DNA of 64,000 nt from Moniliophthora roreri (taxonomy: Eukaryota; Basidiomycota; Agaricomycetes; Agaricales; Marasmiaceae): positions 454,899 through 518,898 of the forward strand of contig LATX02000199.1 of the NCBI GenBank assembly GCA_001466705.2. Direction: 5' to 3'. A program made the translations under genes and the position numbers. Of the stretch, positions 23,090 to 35,014 are shown in pieces. Within the stretch, counting starts at the first letter, position 1. The number at the start of each line of letters is the position of its first letter. Below the pieces are notes generated by a model that was not told the DNA's origin, made no database searches, and worked only from the letters and a program-made list of their open reading frames with translations.

Positions 23090-25030
23090 CATATGGAATG
23101 ACATGATGGTGCTTGATGAAAGAAAGGATGACGTTGATGGATTGTCGGGTTTTCGGATATCAGATGACCGAACGGAAGTTGGTATTGCTGCCATGATAGT
23201 AATTTTGAGCCACACCTTCTATGACTTCCTGGCAGAGTGGTAACGCGTCTGTTTTTGATTACCAAACATACAAGAGCTTGCAGTTTCGAGTACCACGTAG
23301 GTTCCGAGAGAAAGACCCGCCGCGTTCTTTGCATCATTTTGGTAACGATATGCTCAATGCTCTGTGAAACGTTTCTGAGAAATCTGCCCAAATGACATTA
23401 CCGAAATGAAGCTGTTTACTCAGGGCGCCCACGAGTGGGAGAATGAAGCGCGTACCCACAGCATCTCTACCCGTGGATCGCGGCGCGGCCCCTGTACGGG
23501 CCGAGAAAGCTTACAGGTTTAAGTGTCAAGCGACGGATGATATCTCCAGAGAGATCAATGAAATGCGGAGACTGAGATCTGCATTCGCATGTGGCGACGC
23601 AAAAGCCTGGATGGACATGCTCTGGGAGACAGCAACGCGCTGATATACCAGTACCCGCAAGACCATCCAAGTCATTGCGTTTCGAGTACCAAGGGCCGAC
23701 GTACGGACACGTCTGAAACATCGGGATGTATCTATCATTCTTCAATGTAGTCAGCCTGGGGCGAGACTCATGAAGTAGTATTCAGACAATTCTGGCTACA
23801 TGAAACATCTATAAGGGAAGAATTCCAGGGGAATACAGCACATACCGGTAACTTCATATATATCCTTCCTATCCAACTTCCACTCCATCTAGATTCTTGT
23901 GTACAGTCTTTCAGAGAGCAAGCCAATTAAGGATATCAGATCGTTGCGGCGTCATCGGCCACCGACAAGTTTGAGGACAGAAGTAGTGGTCAGCGTACGT
24001 GGGAAAGGTACGCTTCCATGCTAAATTTAGCCACATCCAGATTTCTCGAGACTTGTTTACTCCCTTTCCCTGACCCGACTGAAACTCTGTAAATGGGGCC
24101 AGATTGCAAAGGCCCGGTTCGAACATTGCCACCATCAACGTCAACCAGGGTACTACTGTGATTGATTATGCTTACCGAAGCTACCGGGGGTTCCCCAGTT
24201 ACGAACCCAGTTGCAGGTGCCATTAGTATTTCAAAAGCATGACCCATTTCCTGGGCTAACGACGGTTGAGAGCAAAGCATAAAGCTAAAGGGCCCCGACC
24301 TGACCGAAAGAGGAAACGAACCAAACATGATCTATGACTACAACTTTCCCACCCAAGAAAAAAAACTTCTATATAGGGAAAAATGGGCGATATCCTCGTA
24401 ACCTCGGACTCATACAACTCATCTACCGAACATCAAGAGCTCGGGCGTCCATGACATAACTCCATCTTCTATCACCGAATCCCTCCGTGGACCATCGCAT
24501 CAATGAGTCACGGTGTTGATCAATCCCGCCGCTCTTTACTCGGGCCTCGGAGTCGGCTACCATGACCATTGACCACCGCCTTTGAAACACCTCGCAAACT
24601 TTCAATCCCCTCGCTCAGATCCAAGCAGCGCCCAAGACATTTCGTATCTCTGGAGACCAAGCAAACTGGGTGAAGCGAATACCACTGTATGTCGATGCGT
24701 CATCTCCTTGCTCGCAGAAGCATCCCAAAAGCACCCGGTCGCAGATGCACATCAATGCTGTTCCCGTTGTCTTCCTGTTTAATAGTTACCGACTAGCGCA
24801 CGAGCATCCGCTCTAGCCTGATTCATGGCTGTCCAAAAGTGACTTTATTCGCATCTATGCATCATCATACCCCCGCACCTCCAAGTCACACACAAATGCT
24901 GTTTCAATGCTATTTCCGTCCTTCCCGTCTCCCTGTCTCCCTGTCACATATTGTTTCAGCTTCCGCTCTAGTATTGTTCAGGCCTGATGGTTGTCAGAAA
25001 TAGCCTTTGCGCTCGCTAACGCAAACCAAG
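23090..25030. other. Divergent intergenic region between MFS and GMC genes
   Basis: No recognisable gene. The MFS gene reads leftward from 23085 and the GMC gene rightward from 25112, so their upstream regions are here. Near 23230 there is a tRNA-like A-box (TGGCAGAGTGG) and a degenerate B-box, but no cloverleaf can be drawn. Confidence 0.5.
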
Positions 25031-25038
25031 CTGTGGGG

Positions 25039-25046
25039 TATAAATA
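25039..25046 (+). promoter_or_regulatory. TATA box of the GMC oxidoreductase gene
   Basis: TATAAATA lies 65-72 bp upstream of the start codon at 25112, in a position normal for a fungal core promoter with a short leader. Confidence 0.65.
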
Positions 25047-25111
25047 CCCAGTCGTCCAGTCAAGACTCACAAAACACACCCCCAGTTCTTCATCTGCTTT
25101 GAGCTGGCGAC

Positions 25112-27413
25112 ATGAAGCTGACTACTGTTTTCTCTGTCGTTTCCGCATCCCTAGTCCTAGTGCCCTCTTACAGTGTAGCACGACTCTTGAACAGTCTCTC
25201 GGAGCTCGACGCCAATGCTGAATACGATTTCGTTATCGTTGGAGGTATGTCTCTCTCTCAAGTCGTCGTCGGATGTTGGTACGACCCCAATTCTCTATTC
25301 AGGTGGTAACGCGGGTTGTGTACTCGCGAACCGACTCAGTGAAGACGGCAATTCCAAGGTTTTGCTCGTAGAAGCAGGTGTAAAGTACGTGCTCCATTCG
25401 TGCCCATCTATCACATTCATCGGCTCATGACCTCTATTCTAGCAATGAGGGTGTCCTCAATGCTGAAGTTCCTTGGTTGACGAATGAACTATGGGGCGGA
25501 CCTCTGGATTGGAACTATACCACCGTTCCTCAACCTGGTGCCGATGGAAGACAATTTGTTGCACCAAGAGGCTTTGTGCTCGGGGGAAGCAGCAGCATCA
25601 GTATGTTTTACAGCTTTGTCTACTCCTTCAAGTCTAACATGTCTCATAGACACGATGTACTGGTATCGCGGATCCGACGCTATGTGGGATAACTACGCGA
25701 AAATTACCGGCGACGAAGGTTGGGCTTGGAGCTCTGTTGAGGAATACTACCGGAAGGTACCTCTTCTTCCTCTTGTCAACGTATTCACCCAATAACCACC
25801 TCAAATCTGCTAGACATCGCGGTTAGTTGCTCCTCAGGATGGACGTGACATCTCTGGAGAAGTGGATCCCTCAGCGCTCGGAGATGGTCCAGTGAATATC
25901 ACTTTGTTCTCATCAAACCCACCTATATCGTCAGTCATTGAGGATGCCGCTAAGAATTCTGATGGCCCATTCGCGTTCAATCGTGATTACAACTCGGGAA
26001 ATACTCTCGGAGTCGGTAAGTTTTTTCGTTATGGCCAACACGGTAAAATATATAACGGCTTCCTTCGACAGGCTGGAGTCAATACAGTGCTGGTGGCGGA
26101 GTTCACAATAGCGCCTCGACCGCGTACCTTCGACCTGCAATTCCAAGGCCTAATCTCGATGTTCTGATTCACACAAGAGCCACGAAACTGCACTCGTCCA
26201 GCTCCTCGGACAACGGTACACCGCGTATTTCTACTGTCGAGATTGCATCGGATGCCAACAGTGAGTACAAGTACAGTTATCGATGTTTGACGGAGGTGAT
26301 TAATCCACTGCATAGGCCCTCGAGTAAACGTTTCAGCTTCTAAGGAAGTAATCCTCAGTGCTGGCTCGTTCAACACTCCCCAGCTCCTCCTGCTATCCGG
26401 TATTGGACCCAGGGCAGATTTGGAGGCACTCGGTATTCCCCTCGTCCTTGACTCTCCGGCAGTCGGTGGAAACCTGACTGAACACCCTATTTTGACAAAC
26501 ACTTTCACCGTATCTCCTTCAACCGAGACCTTCGATGACGTATTGCGTAACACAACCCTGCAAGATCAGCTATTAGCTCAATGGCAAGCCAACCGGACAG
26601 GATTATATGCCAACTCTCCAGCCGCGCCATTGGCAGCGAACTGGAAAGTTTCTGGTTCCCAAGACCCTTCCTCAGGACCTGGAAGTGCAAATCTTATGGC
26701 AGGAATTACAGTGAGTTTACAGCGTTTCCTTCAAAAAGTTGAACATAATTTTTGATATGTCATCGTAGCCCAATTTCCAGGCAGTTGCCGCAGTTCCAGT
26801 AGTGCCATCGGTCGGCCGATTCCTTTCCGTACTCACCGCTGTCCTGACTCCAACATCTCGTACGTCTCCTCTTCTTTTTTTTTCCTACTCAAACTCTGTT
26901 TAACACGAGGTGATATTTCTTTAGGAGGATCCGTGAAATTGTCTTCTTCAAATCCTTTCGAGCAACCAGCCATCGATTACGGCTTGTATACAACTGATTT
27001 CGATATCAATGCTCAAGTCGAGGCAATGAAATTGGCTCAACAGTTCCTACAACTCCCTCAGTTCCAAGGCATTGTCCAAGGACCATTTGGAGCTCTAGCA
27101 AACGCAACCACGGACCAGGACCTAGCAGCATATGCTAGAACCAACACTCAAATCTACAGCCATCCCAGTTGCACTGCATCAATGGGTCCGGGTGGAGTCG
27201 TCGACTCTAAGCTGAAAGTCAAAGGTGTCGAAGGATTAAGGGTAGTGGATGCATCAATATTCGTAAGTGTTCCCATACCCATTGCGCTTGCACATTTTGC
27301 TCACGACTTTGTACTAGCCCTTGATACCTGAATGCAATACTATGGCGCCAGTATACATCGTTGCGGAGAAGGCAGCAGATTTAATCCGTCGTGACTACGG
27401 GTCGCGCAACTAG
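25112..27413 (+). CDS. Secreted GMC oxidoreductase (aryl-alcohol oxidase-like)
   Basis: Ten exons splice in frame; introns are 25245-25302, 25385-25442, 25601-25649, 25757-25813, 26016-26071, 26261-26315, 26711-26768, 26860-26924 and 27263-27317. The first 20 or so residues ([20 protein letters not shown]) form a signal peptide. FAD is bound through [16 protein letters not shown] and the downstream VLLVEAG; the GMC signatures [13 protein letters not shown] and [16 protein letters not shown] are both present. The active-site His is in [10 protein letters not shown] and the second catalytic position is Asn (PECNTMAP), where fungal aryl-alcohol oxidases have His. The family oxidises alcohols or sugars and supplies H2O2 outside the cell, for instance in lignin decay. 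The exact substrate cannot be read from the sequence. No damage was found. Confidence 0.92.
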
Positions 27414-27735
27414 GATAACAACACTTAATTAAACACTCACTTTATAAAATATTTATTATTTTTATTTTCTAGTACCTTCGGACTAGGATATATAATAAAG
27501 TTGAATTAATGTTTCGTTTACCGCCTTGTTTGTGTTCCTCGTCAGTGCCAGTGGTCGCTGGTGATAGCTTCGAGAAGAATGAAAGCAAAATCCGATTATT
27601 CGCGTTTAGTATTGCAACCAAAATTTTGGATAAATACCAACACTGTAGGTCGGATGGCATGAAGCCATCAGGTGAAATGTTTTTGTTCAGTCAGATTCCA
27701 AAAATCTCGAGACACTATTTGGTAGATCTACGAAA
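27414..27735. other. 3' flank of the GMC gene
   Basis: AT-rich at first (27421-27480), consistent with a terminator or polyadenylation region. No gene is recognised before the host repeat begins at about 27736. Confidence 0.4.
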
Positions 27736-27921
27736 ATCCACCTTTGGTTCCCACCCAGAACGTCATATCTGATGGGCCAGAAGGGGGACACCGGTCCATC
27801 AGATTTGACGTTAGAATTTTTTTCTGGCCGCACGCAGAAACCACCCTCGCATATCTCAAATAGTTTCGATAATTTTCCAGCTTGCTCACCAAGTCTTCGA
27901 GCTCTCACTGAAGTCCCTCTG
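27736..27921 (+). repeat. Host repeat, left part, split by the LTR
   Basis: This part matches the inverted, uninterrupted copy at 39053-39595. It contains a 19-bp imperfect inverted repeat (AACGTCATATCTGATGG ... CCATCAGATTTGACGTT). It ends in CTCTG (27917-27921), the 5-bp duplication next to the LTR. The reading frame MGQKGDTGPSDLTLEFFSG is shared with the other copy. Confidence 0.75.
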
Positions 27922-28481
27922 TGTTACAAACCTTCTTGTCGTCAGACGCTTTTTCTTTCTTCTTTTCTCTGTATTACTATTCCGGGCAAGTTAGCACCCA
28001 ACATTATGCTTCTCTTTAACATCTGGACTCGTCCACATTCCCAGCTCCCTTTTTCATTGATTATAACGTTATCATGACTTCACTTTATTCCATTAGTTTC
28101 TATCCCCTTCCAATGACATCGCTTATGATGTCAGATCGCTTATTTATAACTTCGTCGACATTCTACCATATTCCATTGCTTTCTACTTGTTTGACAAACA
28201 AGGATGTCGATCCCACATTTGTATTCAAACGAGTAGCTACAAAGGATGTATAAGTAGATAGTTTTCTAGGTCCAAGCTCTTCAGCTTGACCTAGTTCAAC
28301 CAAACTTGTGTTTAGCCAACGAAACGAACTTCTGAACTTTAGCTTTTCTTAAGCTAACTCTCAAACTTGACCCTTTCTCCTTCGGGAAGAGAATCTTCCT
28401 TTCTCGTCGAAGAGATCAAACTCTGCATCACTGCGTCAAGTGGTGTTGAGTTGTTGTCGTTGCTGCGCAAGTAACGTAACA
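27922..28481 (+). repeat. Gypsy LTR, solo-like (560 bp)
   Basis: The LTR starts TGTTACAAACC and ends GTAACGTAACA, so has TG...CA ends. CTCTG lies directly on both sides (27917-27921 and 28482-28486), so by itself it is a solo LTR with an intact target duplication. It differs from the second LTR (35180-35739) at one position that I noticed, A27996 versus G35254. No primer-binding site follows; host repeat sequence does. Confidence 0.85.
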
Positions 28482-28600
28482 CTCTGCCCTCTCAGCTCGG
28501 CATTCCCCGTACTGTATGTCGTCACCTTTCAAATTCTGTCGCCGTCGCCTCGGCGTTGTCCCAACCATCAATCGCACAAATATTCATCAACAGCTGCCTC
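28482..28600 (+). repeat. Host repeat, middle part (first occurrence)
   Basis: CTCTGCCCTCTCAGCTC onward continues the host repeat across the LTR insertion point, as shown by the uninterrupted copy near 39300-39420. The same sequence recurs after the second LTR at 35740-35858. Confidence 0.75.
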
Positions 28601-29257
28601 CATCAGCGAAATGGACACCTAAATATATTGGAATAAAATGTGTGAAATACATTATAATGGCCAAAATACATTATAATCATTATGGTGTATTTTAATGTAA
28701 TATAATTGTTGTTCCTTTATTTTAATGGATTAAAATGAAGCAAAATGGTTATAATGTATTCTGGCTATTATAATGTATTTTGGCTATTATAATGTATTTC
28801 AGCCATTATAATGCATCAGCCCCACCTGGGGGTCAGGGACAAAAAGAAATAATATTTATTTGTTGCAACCTCTATGAGTTGAACCCTCAACCTCAAGGTA
28901 GATTAGTCAGCAATCCTTGGCAGCCGCGGGGTGCTCAAGACCACTGTACCACAGTGCCATATACTTACCACCACACATAGTGCAATATATCCTCTTACTC
29001 AAAAGACCTATCTCCACCCCCTTGCTGTTTCTATTGATCAAATCCCCAACCAAAAGCTTCCCTTCACTTTATAGAGTCCTCTCCCTGTCCTCTGGAAGGC
29101 ATAAAAATGCACTGTTTTGATTGCCTCTGTTACAATCTATTTTACTACATTATAATAACTCTGTCTCATTTTATTGCATTTTAATACACTATAATAATAC
29201 CATCCCATTTTATTGCATTTTAATGTACTATAATAATACCATCCCATTTTATTGCAT
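28601..29257 (+). mobile_element. CATCAGC TIR element, left part, cut by an N
   Basis: This is the same element as 35859-36650, starting CATCAGCGAAATGGACACC and rich in TATAATGTATT motifs. It breaks off exactly at the N at 29258, where the gag start codon of the Gypsy element follows. Its missing right end and the repeated order of features point to an assembly join rather than to a biological deletion. Confidence 0.75.
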
Positions 29258-29258
29258 N

Positions 29259-30254
29259 ATGACGACACCCAGTGGAAGCGCTGCTGCTGCTGCTTCAGAC
29301 GTCAAACCGAAAGTAGAACATGATGACACCGATGAACAATGGGCCCGAACTATTTCTACAGCCGTGCTCCAGACGATTGATGACAAAAAGGATGAAGCTA
29401 GTAAAGGGCTGACACTGGATCCCTTTTTGGGAAAACAATCAGACACCCGCCGCTTCCTCCTTGACCTCGAACTTTATTTTGCAATGAACCCGGTCAAGGC
29501 AAATACCGATGAAAAGAAGAAGATGCTTCTTTTGTCGCTGGTCAAGGGAAACACCAGTGAATGGAAGCAGAGAGAGACGATGAAACTCTTCCCCGAAGAC
29601 GATGACCCCGAAGAAAAGAAGAAGGCTGCCGAAGAAACTTGGAGTAGTTTCAAACAAAGATTCCGAGCTGAATGGCAACCCGTCAACGTTGTCAGAGAAG
29701 CACAGGCCAAAATCGAACAAATCAGAATGACAGACAGAGCCGACAAATATGTCAATCGATTCCGCCTTATTGCGATGGACACGAAATACGACGATGAAGC
29801 TCTCATGAGATTCTTTAGAGAAGGACTCCCGGAATCTTTGCAGACCAAGATCATGCTCTGAACGGACGGGGAACCTGAGACCTTAGACGAATGGTACAAA
29901 CTGGCAATCAAATACGATAACCAGTACAAATTGGTCATGGCCAATAGGAAGAAAAGAGAACCGATCAAACCGAAGATCACTTGAAAGGAAAAGGAAGTGA
30001 CAATCGGACGATTATCCGAATCTGATAAGAAGGATTACATGGTTGCAGGGAAGTGTTTCCGTTGCGCAAAGACCGGTCACGTCTCACGAGATTGTCCCCT
30101 CAAAGGACAAACACAACAAACTCCGCCGCCCAAATATGAACCCAAGAAGCTCTCTCCACGAGAAGCTTTCACGAAGATCTGAGCGCTTATTGCCAAACAA
30201 GGAGAAGGAGAACAAGAAGAGATCTTTGATCTCATGGGCAAGGAGGGTTTTTGA
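29259..30254 (+). pseudogene. gag: Gypsy gag with CCHC zinc knuckle
   Basis: The frame begins MTTPSGSAAAAASDVKPK and contains the helical capsid region (SKGLTLDPFLGKQSDTRRF, ETWSSFKQRFRAEWQPVN, ALMRFFREGLPESLQTK) and the nucleocapsid knuckle CFRCAKTGHVSRDC (about 30058), of the CX2CX4HX4C type. Three in-frame TGA codons interrupt it at 29859, 29982 and 30180. A fourth TGA at 30252-30254 is probably the normal gag terminator, because pol continues in the -1 frame from just before it. The surrounding protein is otherwise well conserved. Confidence 0.8.
30245..30251 (+). promoter_or_regulatory. Candidate -1 ribosomal frameshift site (gag-pol)
   Basis: G GGT TTT fits the X XXY YYZ slippery pattern in the gag frame, with the gag TGA as the very next codon. 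Slipping back one base gives GGG TTT TTG AAG, which is the frame that stays open as pol. A stimulatory RNA structure downstream was not assessed. Confidence 0.55.
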
Positions 30255-33200
30255 AGAGGTGGAAGAGGCCGATGCTCTTACCACCTGCAATTACGATCTC
30301 AAACGTTGTATTAGCTAAGTTAAATCGAAACTCTATGCGAATTCCTATTCAATACAACGTTGGGACAGAAATCGTCGAAACCAAAGCCCTGATTGACTCA
30401 GGTGTGGGAGGACGCTTCATCTGTGAAGAAGAAGCATGAAAACTGAAGAAACCCTGGACAAGACTGGAAAAACCCATCAAGGTTTTCAACGTTGATGGAA
30501 CCCGGAACAAAATTGGTTGGATTACGCATTCCGTCACAATCGACGTCACAATCGGAGATAAATCAATGAAGGAAACTTTATTGATCTCGGGATTAGGACC
30601 GGAAAAGATTATTCTAGGATTACCTTGGCTTCAAGATCACAATCCAGATATTGATTGGATCACCGGAGTAGTTCACTTCCGACCTAAACGAAAGATCATG
30701 GTTAAACGGTCGATGAAACCATTTATTGGAGTCCTCGAGGAAACAAAGGAATTAGACACTGGAATATTGGACAAAGTCGAAGACGACGAAGTCCTAATTC
30801 GGTCTTTCATCAAAGGAGAAGAAGACAGCGATGAAATTTGAATCAACGCTAAGTTATCAACTTCTCAGGTACTGGCGCAAGCTCACGAGGTCAAAGCGAA
30901 ACCAATAGAAGAACTTCTTCCCTCGTATTTGTCTGATTACTCAGACCGATTCGAAAAGAAAAAAGCCGAACGATTTCCACCTTCATGACCCTACGATCAT
31001 GCAATCAACCTCAAACTGGATTTCAAACCACGGGACTGTAAAATTTACTCTTTATCACCGAAGGAACGAATCGAACAAGACAAGTTCCTGGACGAAAATT
31101 TACGGAAAGGATACATTCGACCTTCGAAATCCCCGATGGCATCCCCTTTCTTCTTTGTAGCTAAGAAAGAAGCGGGAGCGCTACGACCCTGTCAGGATTA
31201 TCGAGATTTGAATAACGGAACGATCAAAAACCGCTACCCTCTACCATTGGTCACGGATCTTGTGGACAAATTAAAGACGGCTAAGGTGTTCACGAAATTA
31301 GATCTTCGAAACGGATATAACAATATACGGATCAAAGATGGGGACCAATGGAAAGCAGCATTCAAAGCACCACGAGGCCTCTTCGAACCCACGGTTATGT
31401 TCTTCGGTTTAACAAATTCCCCGGCAACGTTCCAAGCGTTTATGAACGATATCCTCAAAGATTTTATCGATGAGGGTTGGTGCGTGGTCTATATGGACGA
31501 CATCTTAATATTCTCCGACAAGATTAACATCCACCGACTTCGCACGAGACAAGTTCTAGAACGGTTACAGGAGAACGATCTCTATCTCAAACCGGAGAAA
31601 TGCGAATTCGAAGTGAAGAAGACATTGTTCTTGGGAATGATTATCACACCGGGACATATCTCAATGGACGAAACAAAGTTAGCCGGAATAAAAGATTGGG
31701 AAGCGCCCAAAACAGTCAAAGGTGTGCGATCGTTCCTTGGATTCGCGAATTTCTATTGCAAGTTCATAGGAAAATACGCGGAATTGGCGCGACCGTTACA
31801 CGAATTAACAAAAAAGAATACCAAATTCGAATGGACGAAACCACGAGACATTGCCTTCAATGTTCTCAAAGCAAAATTCCTGCAACGACCAATTTTACAA
31901 ATGCCAGACGATGAAAAGCCTTTTGTAATCGAAGCGGACGCCTCGAAATGGGCTACAGGAGCGGTATTGAAACAACAAGGATCCAATGGCGAGTTGCACC
32001 CATGCGGTTACATTTCACATGCATTCACTGCAACTGAACGGAACTACGAAATCTACGACCACGAACTCTTGGCTATCACAAACGCCCTGAAGGCCTGGGA
32101 ACACTATCTCCTGGGAGGAGCTCACCTGGTGACGGTTCTATCTGATCACAAGAACCTAACTTATTTCTGAACCGCACAGAAGCTAAACCGACGACAAGCT
32201 AGACTAAGTCTGTATTTGACTCAATTCGACCTTCGGCTAGTGCACGTCCCAGGAACAAAAATGGTGCAATCTGATGCGCTCTCGCGACGACCGGACCTAA
32301 TCAACGAAGAAGACAACGACAACGAAGACATCGTCATGTTACCAGACAAGTTATTTGTTAACGTGATCGATACAGAACTCAAAACTATGTTGGAAGAAGC
32401 ATTACCAAGCAACGAATTCCTTCAAATGACAATAGAAAGCCTCATCGAGAAAGGAACACCACCAATCAAATCTTCCTTACAGGATTGGCGAACTGAAGGA
32501 AATCTATTATTTTACAAAGATAGGATCTACGTTCCAAACGACCCAACGTTACGAAGACTAATTGTCAAGACAATCCACGAAGCCTTACCTCATGGACACC
32601 CCGGACAGTGGAATACAGTCGATCAGGTGCAAAGGGATTACTGGTGGCCGGGAATGACAAAATTCATCAAATCATTTGTTGATGGGTGCGCCGCATGCCA
32701 GCAAATGAAGGTGAACACACACCCAACACGGACGCCTATACAACCCATTGGGGGACACAAAGATGCGTTGCCGTTTCAAATCATATCGATGGATTTAATC
32801 ACAGATTTACCGAAAATAGCAGATTGTGATTCCATACTGGTCGTGGTCGACCATGCGGCTACGAAGGGGGTGATTTTCATCCTGTGTCACAAAAAGATCG
32901 ACGCCACAGACACAGCCGAACTACTTTTTCAACATGTTTACAAGTGCTTTGGACTACCCGAGAAAATCATTTCGGATAGAGACCCGAGATTTGCAGCCGA
33001 AGTCTTCAAGGAAATGGGAAAATTGTTAGGGATAAAACAAATGCTAAGTACCACCTATCATCCTCAGACGGACGGAGAAACTGAAAGGGTCAATCAAGAA
33101 GTAGAAATTTTCCTTCAGTTCTTTTGCACCAAAGAACAGACGAAATGGAAAGATCTCCTTCACTTTGCCGAATTTGCACACAACTCCCGAACGCATTCGG

Positions 33201-33832
33201 TCACGAAGAATTCCCCTTTCTATCTCACGATGGGATATCATCCCCGACCTCTCCCCACTGTCTTCGAAAAGACAACTGTCCCTTCCGTGGAGAAAAGAGT
33301 GGCTGAATTGAAGAAGTTGAGAGAAGAAACATCGGCCCTGTTGGACATTGCAGCAAGAAGGGTGAAAGAGAGAAGTGGAAGGAGTTTAGACAAGTTCGAG
33401 AAAGGTCAGAAGGTCTGGCTAGAAGGAAAGAACTTGTCTTTGGGGTATCCCTCTCCTAAACTATCCCCGAAACGCGAAGGACCTTTCGAAATCACAGAAG
33501 TCCTAGGACCCGTGACGTACAAACTAAAACTCCCATTTCAATGGAGAATTCACCCTGTCTTCCACGCTGGTCTTTTATCACCATACAAAGAAACCGATGT
33601 CCATGGACCCAACTTTCTGGAACCACCCCTGGACATAATAGAAGGACAAGAAGAGTATGAAGTTGAAGCCATCATAGGACATCGACCGAAGAGGAAGAAC
33701 CAACCCCCAAAAGAATACCTTGTCTCCTGGAAAGGATACGACTCCTCACATAATCAATGGATGAAACCAGCAGGACTAAAACATTCAATGGAGTTGTACT
33801 TGGATTATAAAATCGCACACAACCTTCGCTAA
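30251..33832 (+). pseudogene. pol: Gypsy pol: protease, RT, RNase H, integrase, chromodomain
   Basis: One reading frame covers the whole region, interrupted by TGA at 30437, 30839, 30986 and 32168. The protease is near KALIDSGVGG. The RT has [17 protein letters not shown] and the active site YMDD (about 31492-31503). RNase H has [26 protein letters not shown] and SDHKNLTYF. The integrase zinc-binding part ends CAACQQMK, and its core has SMDLITDLP, ISDRDPRF and the last acid in GETERVNQEVE. The C-terminal chromodomain (YEVEAIIGHRPKRKNQ, PKEYLVSWKGYDSSHNQW) would target heterochromatin. All catalytic residues are in place; only the TGA codons stop translation. The frame ends in TAA at 33830-33832. 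Confidence 0.9.
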
Positions 33833-33847
33833 TTCCCCAAATCCAAC

Positions 33848-35014
33848 ATGACTTCTCAACTCCCTTACTCTGCGACACAAATCTTCTCCCACGAGACAAC
33901 CTATACTGGGTCGTATCGTCCCAGCGCCTTCGAACTCCTCTTCCTCATTAACTCGGAAGACTACGACGATCAAATCACTGCTGCTGTTCACGATAACGAC
34001 AGACTCCGAGCCTTCTGGGGCAGTTTACTGTTTCTCAGAGGACATCGTCGAAGGCTGAACGAAGCATTGGCACAATTGGATCAACAAGCAGGAATGTTTG
34101 CCGAAGCAATGACGAACGATGAAGATGCGATCCAGTTAATGGGTCCTATCACGGTACCAGTGCCAGTCCTAGACGTTGAGAATTTACCAGTTCACGTAGA
34201 AATTCCGAAAGACGACAACGAACCCTTCCCCGACACCGAGGACATCAACCCCAACGAGCCCGCCTTCTTCCACGAGATCCAACGAACCAAGCGAAGACTC
34301 CGAAGAGCGATTGTCGTCGCTCGCGGCCAATGCCTTCTCCAGACAAGACAGAGATTACGTCTTGCAACCACTTCCAACGATACCAATCCCTCTGACGCTG
34401 CAGCTGTCATCACCAATTCACAGAACGAACTCGTCTACCCCCCTGAGTCATCAGGTGTGCGAACCTCTGATAACTCGGGAACAATCTCCAACGCAACTGA
34501 ACGAGCACGATTATTCCCCTCCACCTCCCCATGTACAACCCCTCCCCCAATGCTCCAACCAGGAACCGAACGATCCCCTTCTCCCTCCACTTCTCAACAT
34601 CAACTACGATTCAACAAGGATAACCAATTCCACACCGCCGATGAGCCGACTAACTCCGAACCGCAGGTCGGTATGGGACGACGAGGACATCGACGAAGAA
34701 CCGGAAGAACTGCTACCCGAAAGCAGATTGAGGAGTCCTACGCTGCATATAATGGAACAGACGGAAGAGGTGTTTGAGCGACTGTGTGCCCTGTGTGCAG
34801 AGTGGAAAAACACTGCGCTACTGACTGCAGGAAGTATAGTTGCCCGATCTGCACCGAACGTGCACCTGGACATATATCTCGTGACTGCCACGACAGACGA
34901 AGGTCTCGAAGAACTACGAAGCGTAACAATTCCCTCGGTAATCCGACTGCTTACGACAATCTTACAGACAACATCGCCTGGGATGATGAGATCTATGGAG
35001 ACGGAGAATCCTGA
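33848..35014 (+). pseudogene. Gypsy third ORF with two zinc knuckles
   Basis: ORF3 starts 15 bp after the pol stop, in the same frame as pol (MTSQLPYSATQIFSHETTY). The N-terminal part is predicted helical (RAFWGSLLFLRGHRRRLNEA), the middle is Pro/Ser/Asn-rich, and a basic patch follows (GRRGHRRRTGRTATRKQ). After one in-frame TGA (34775-34777) come two knuckles, CPVCRVEKHCATDC (CX2CX4HX4C) and CPICTERAPGHISRDC (CX2CX6HX4C), then an acidic tail. It resembles a second nucleocapsid-like protein rather than an envelope: no signal peptide or membrane helix is seen. A long open +1 frame overlaps it at 34311-35162. Function unknown. Confidence 0.65.

Noticed and set aside
23216..23300. tRNA gene suggested by TGGCAGAGTGG and TTTCGAGTACC
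   Set aside because: The anticodon loop would have nine bases and neither the T-stem nor the acceptor stem pairs; at most a tRNA-derived remnant.
29859..32170. TGA recoded as a sense codon in the Gypsy element
   Set aside because: Some sites look like Arg and others like Trp, and host genes such as the secreted GMC enzyme use normal code; mutation explains it better.
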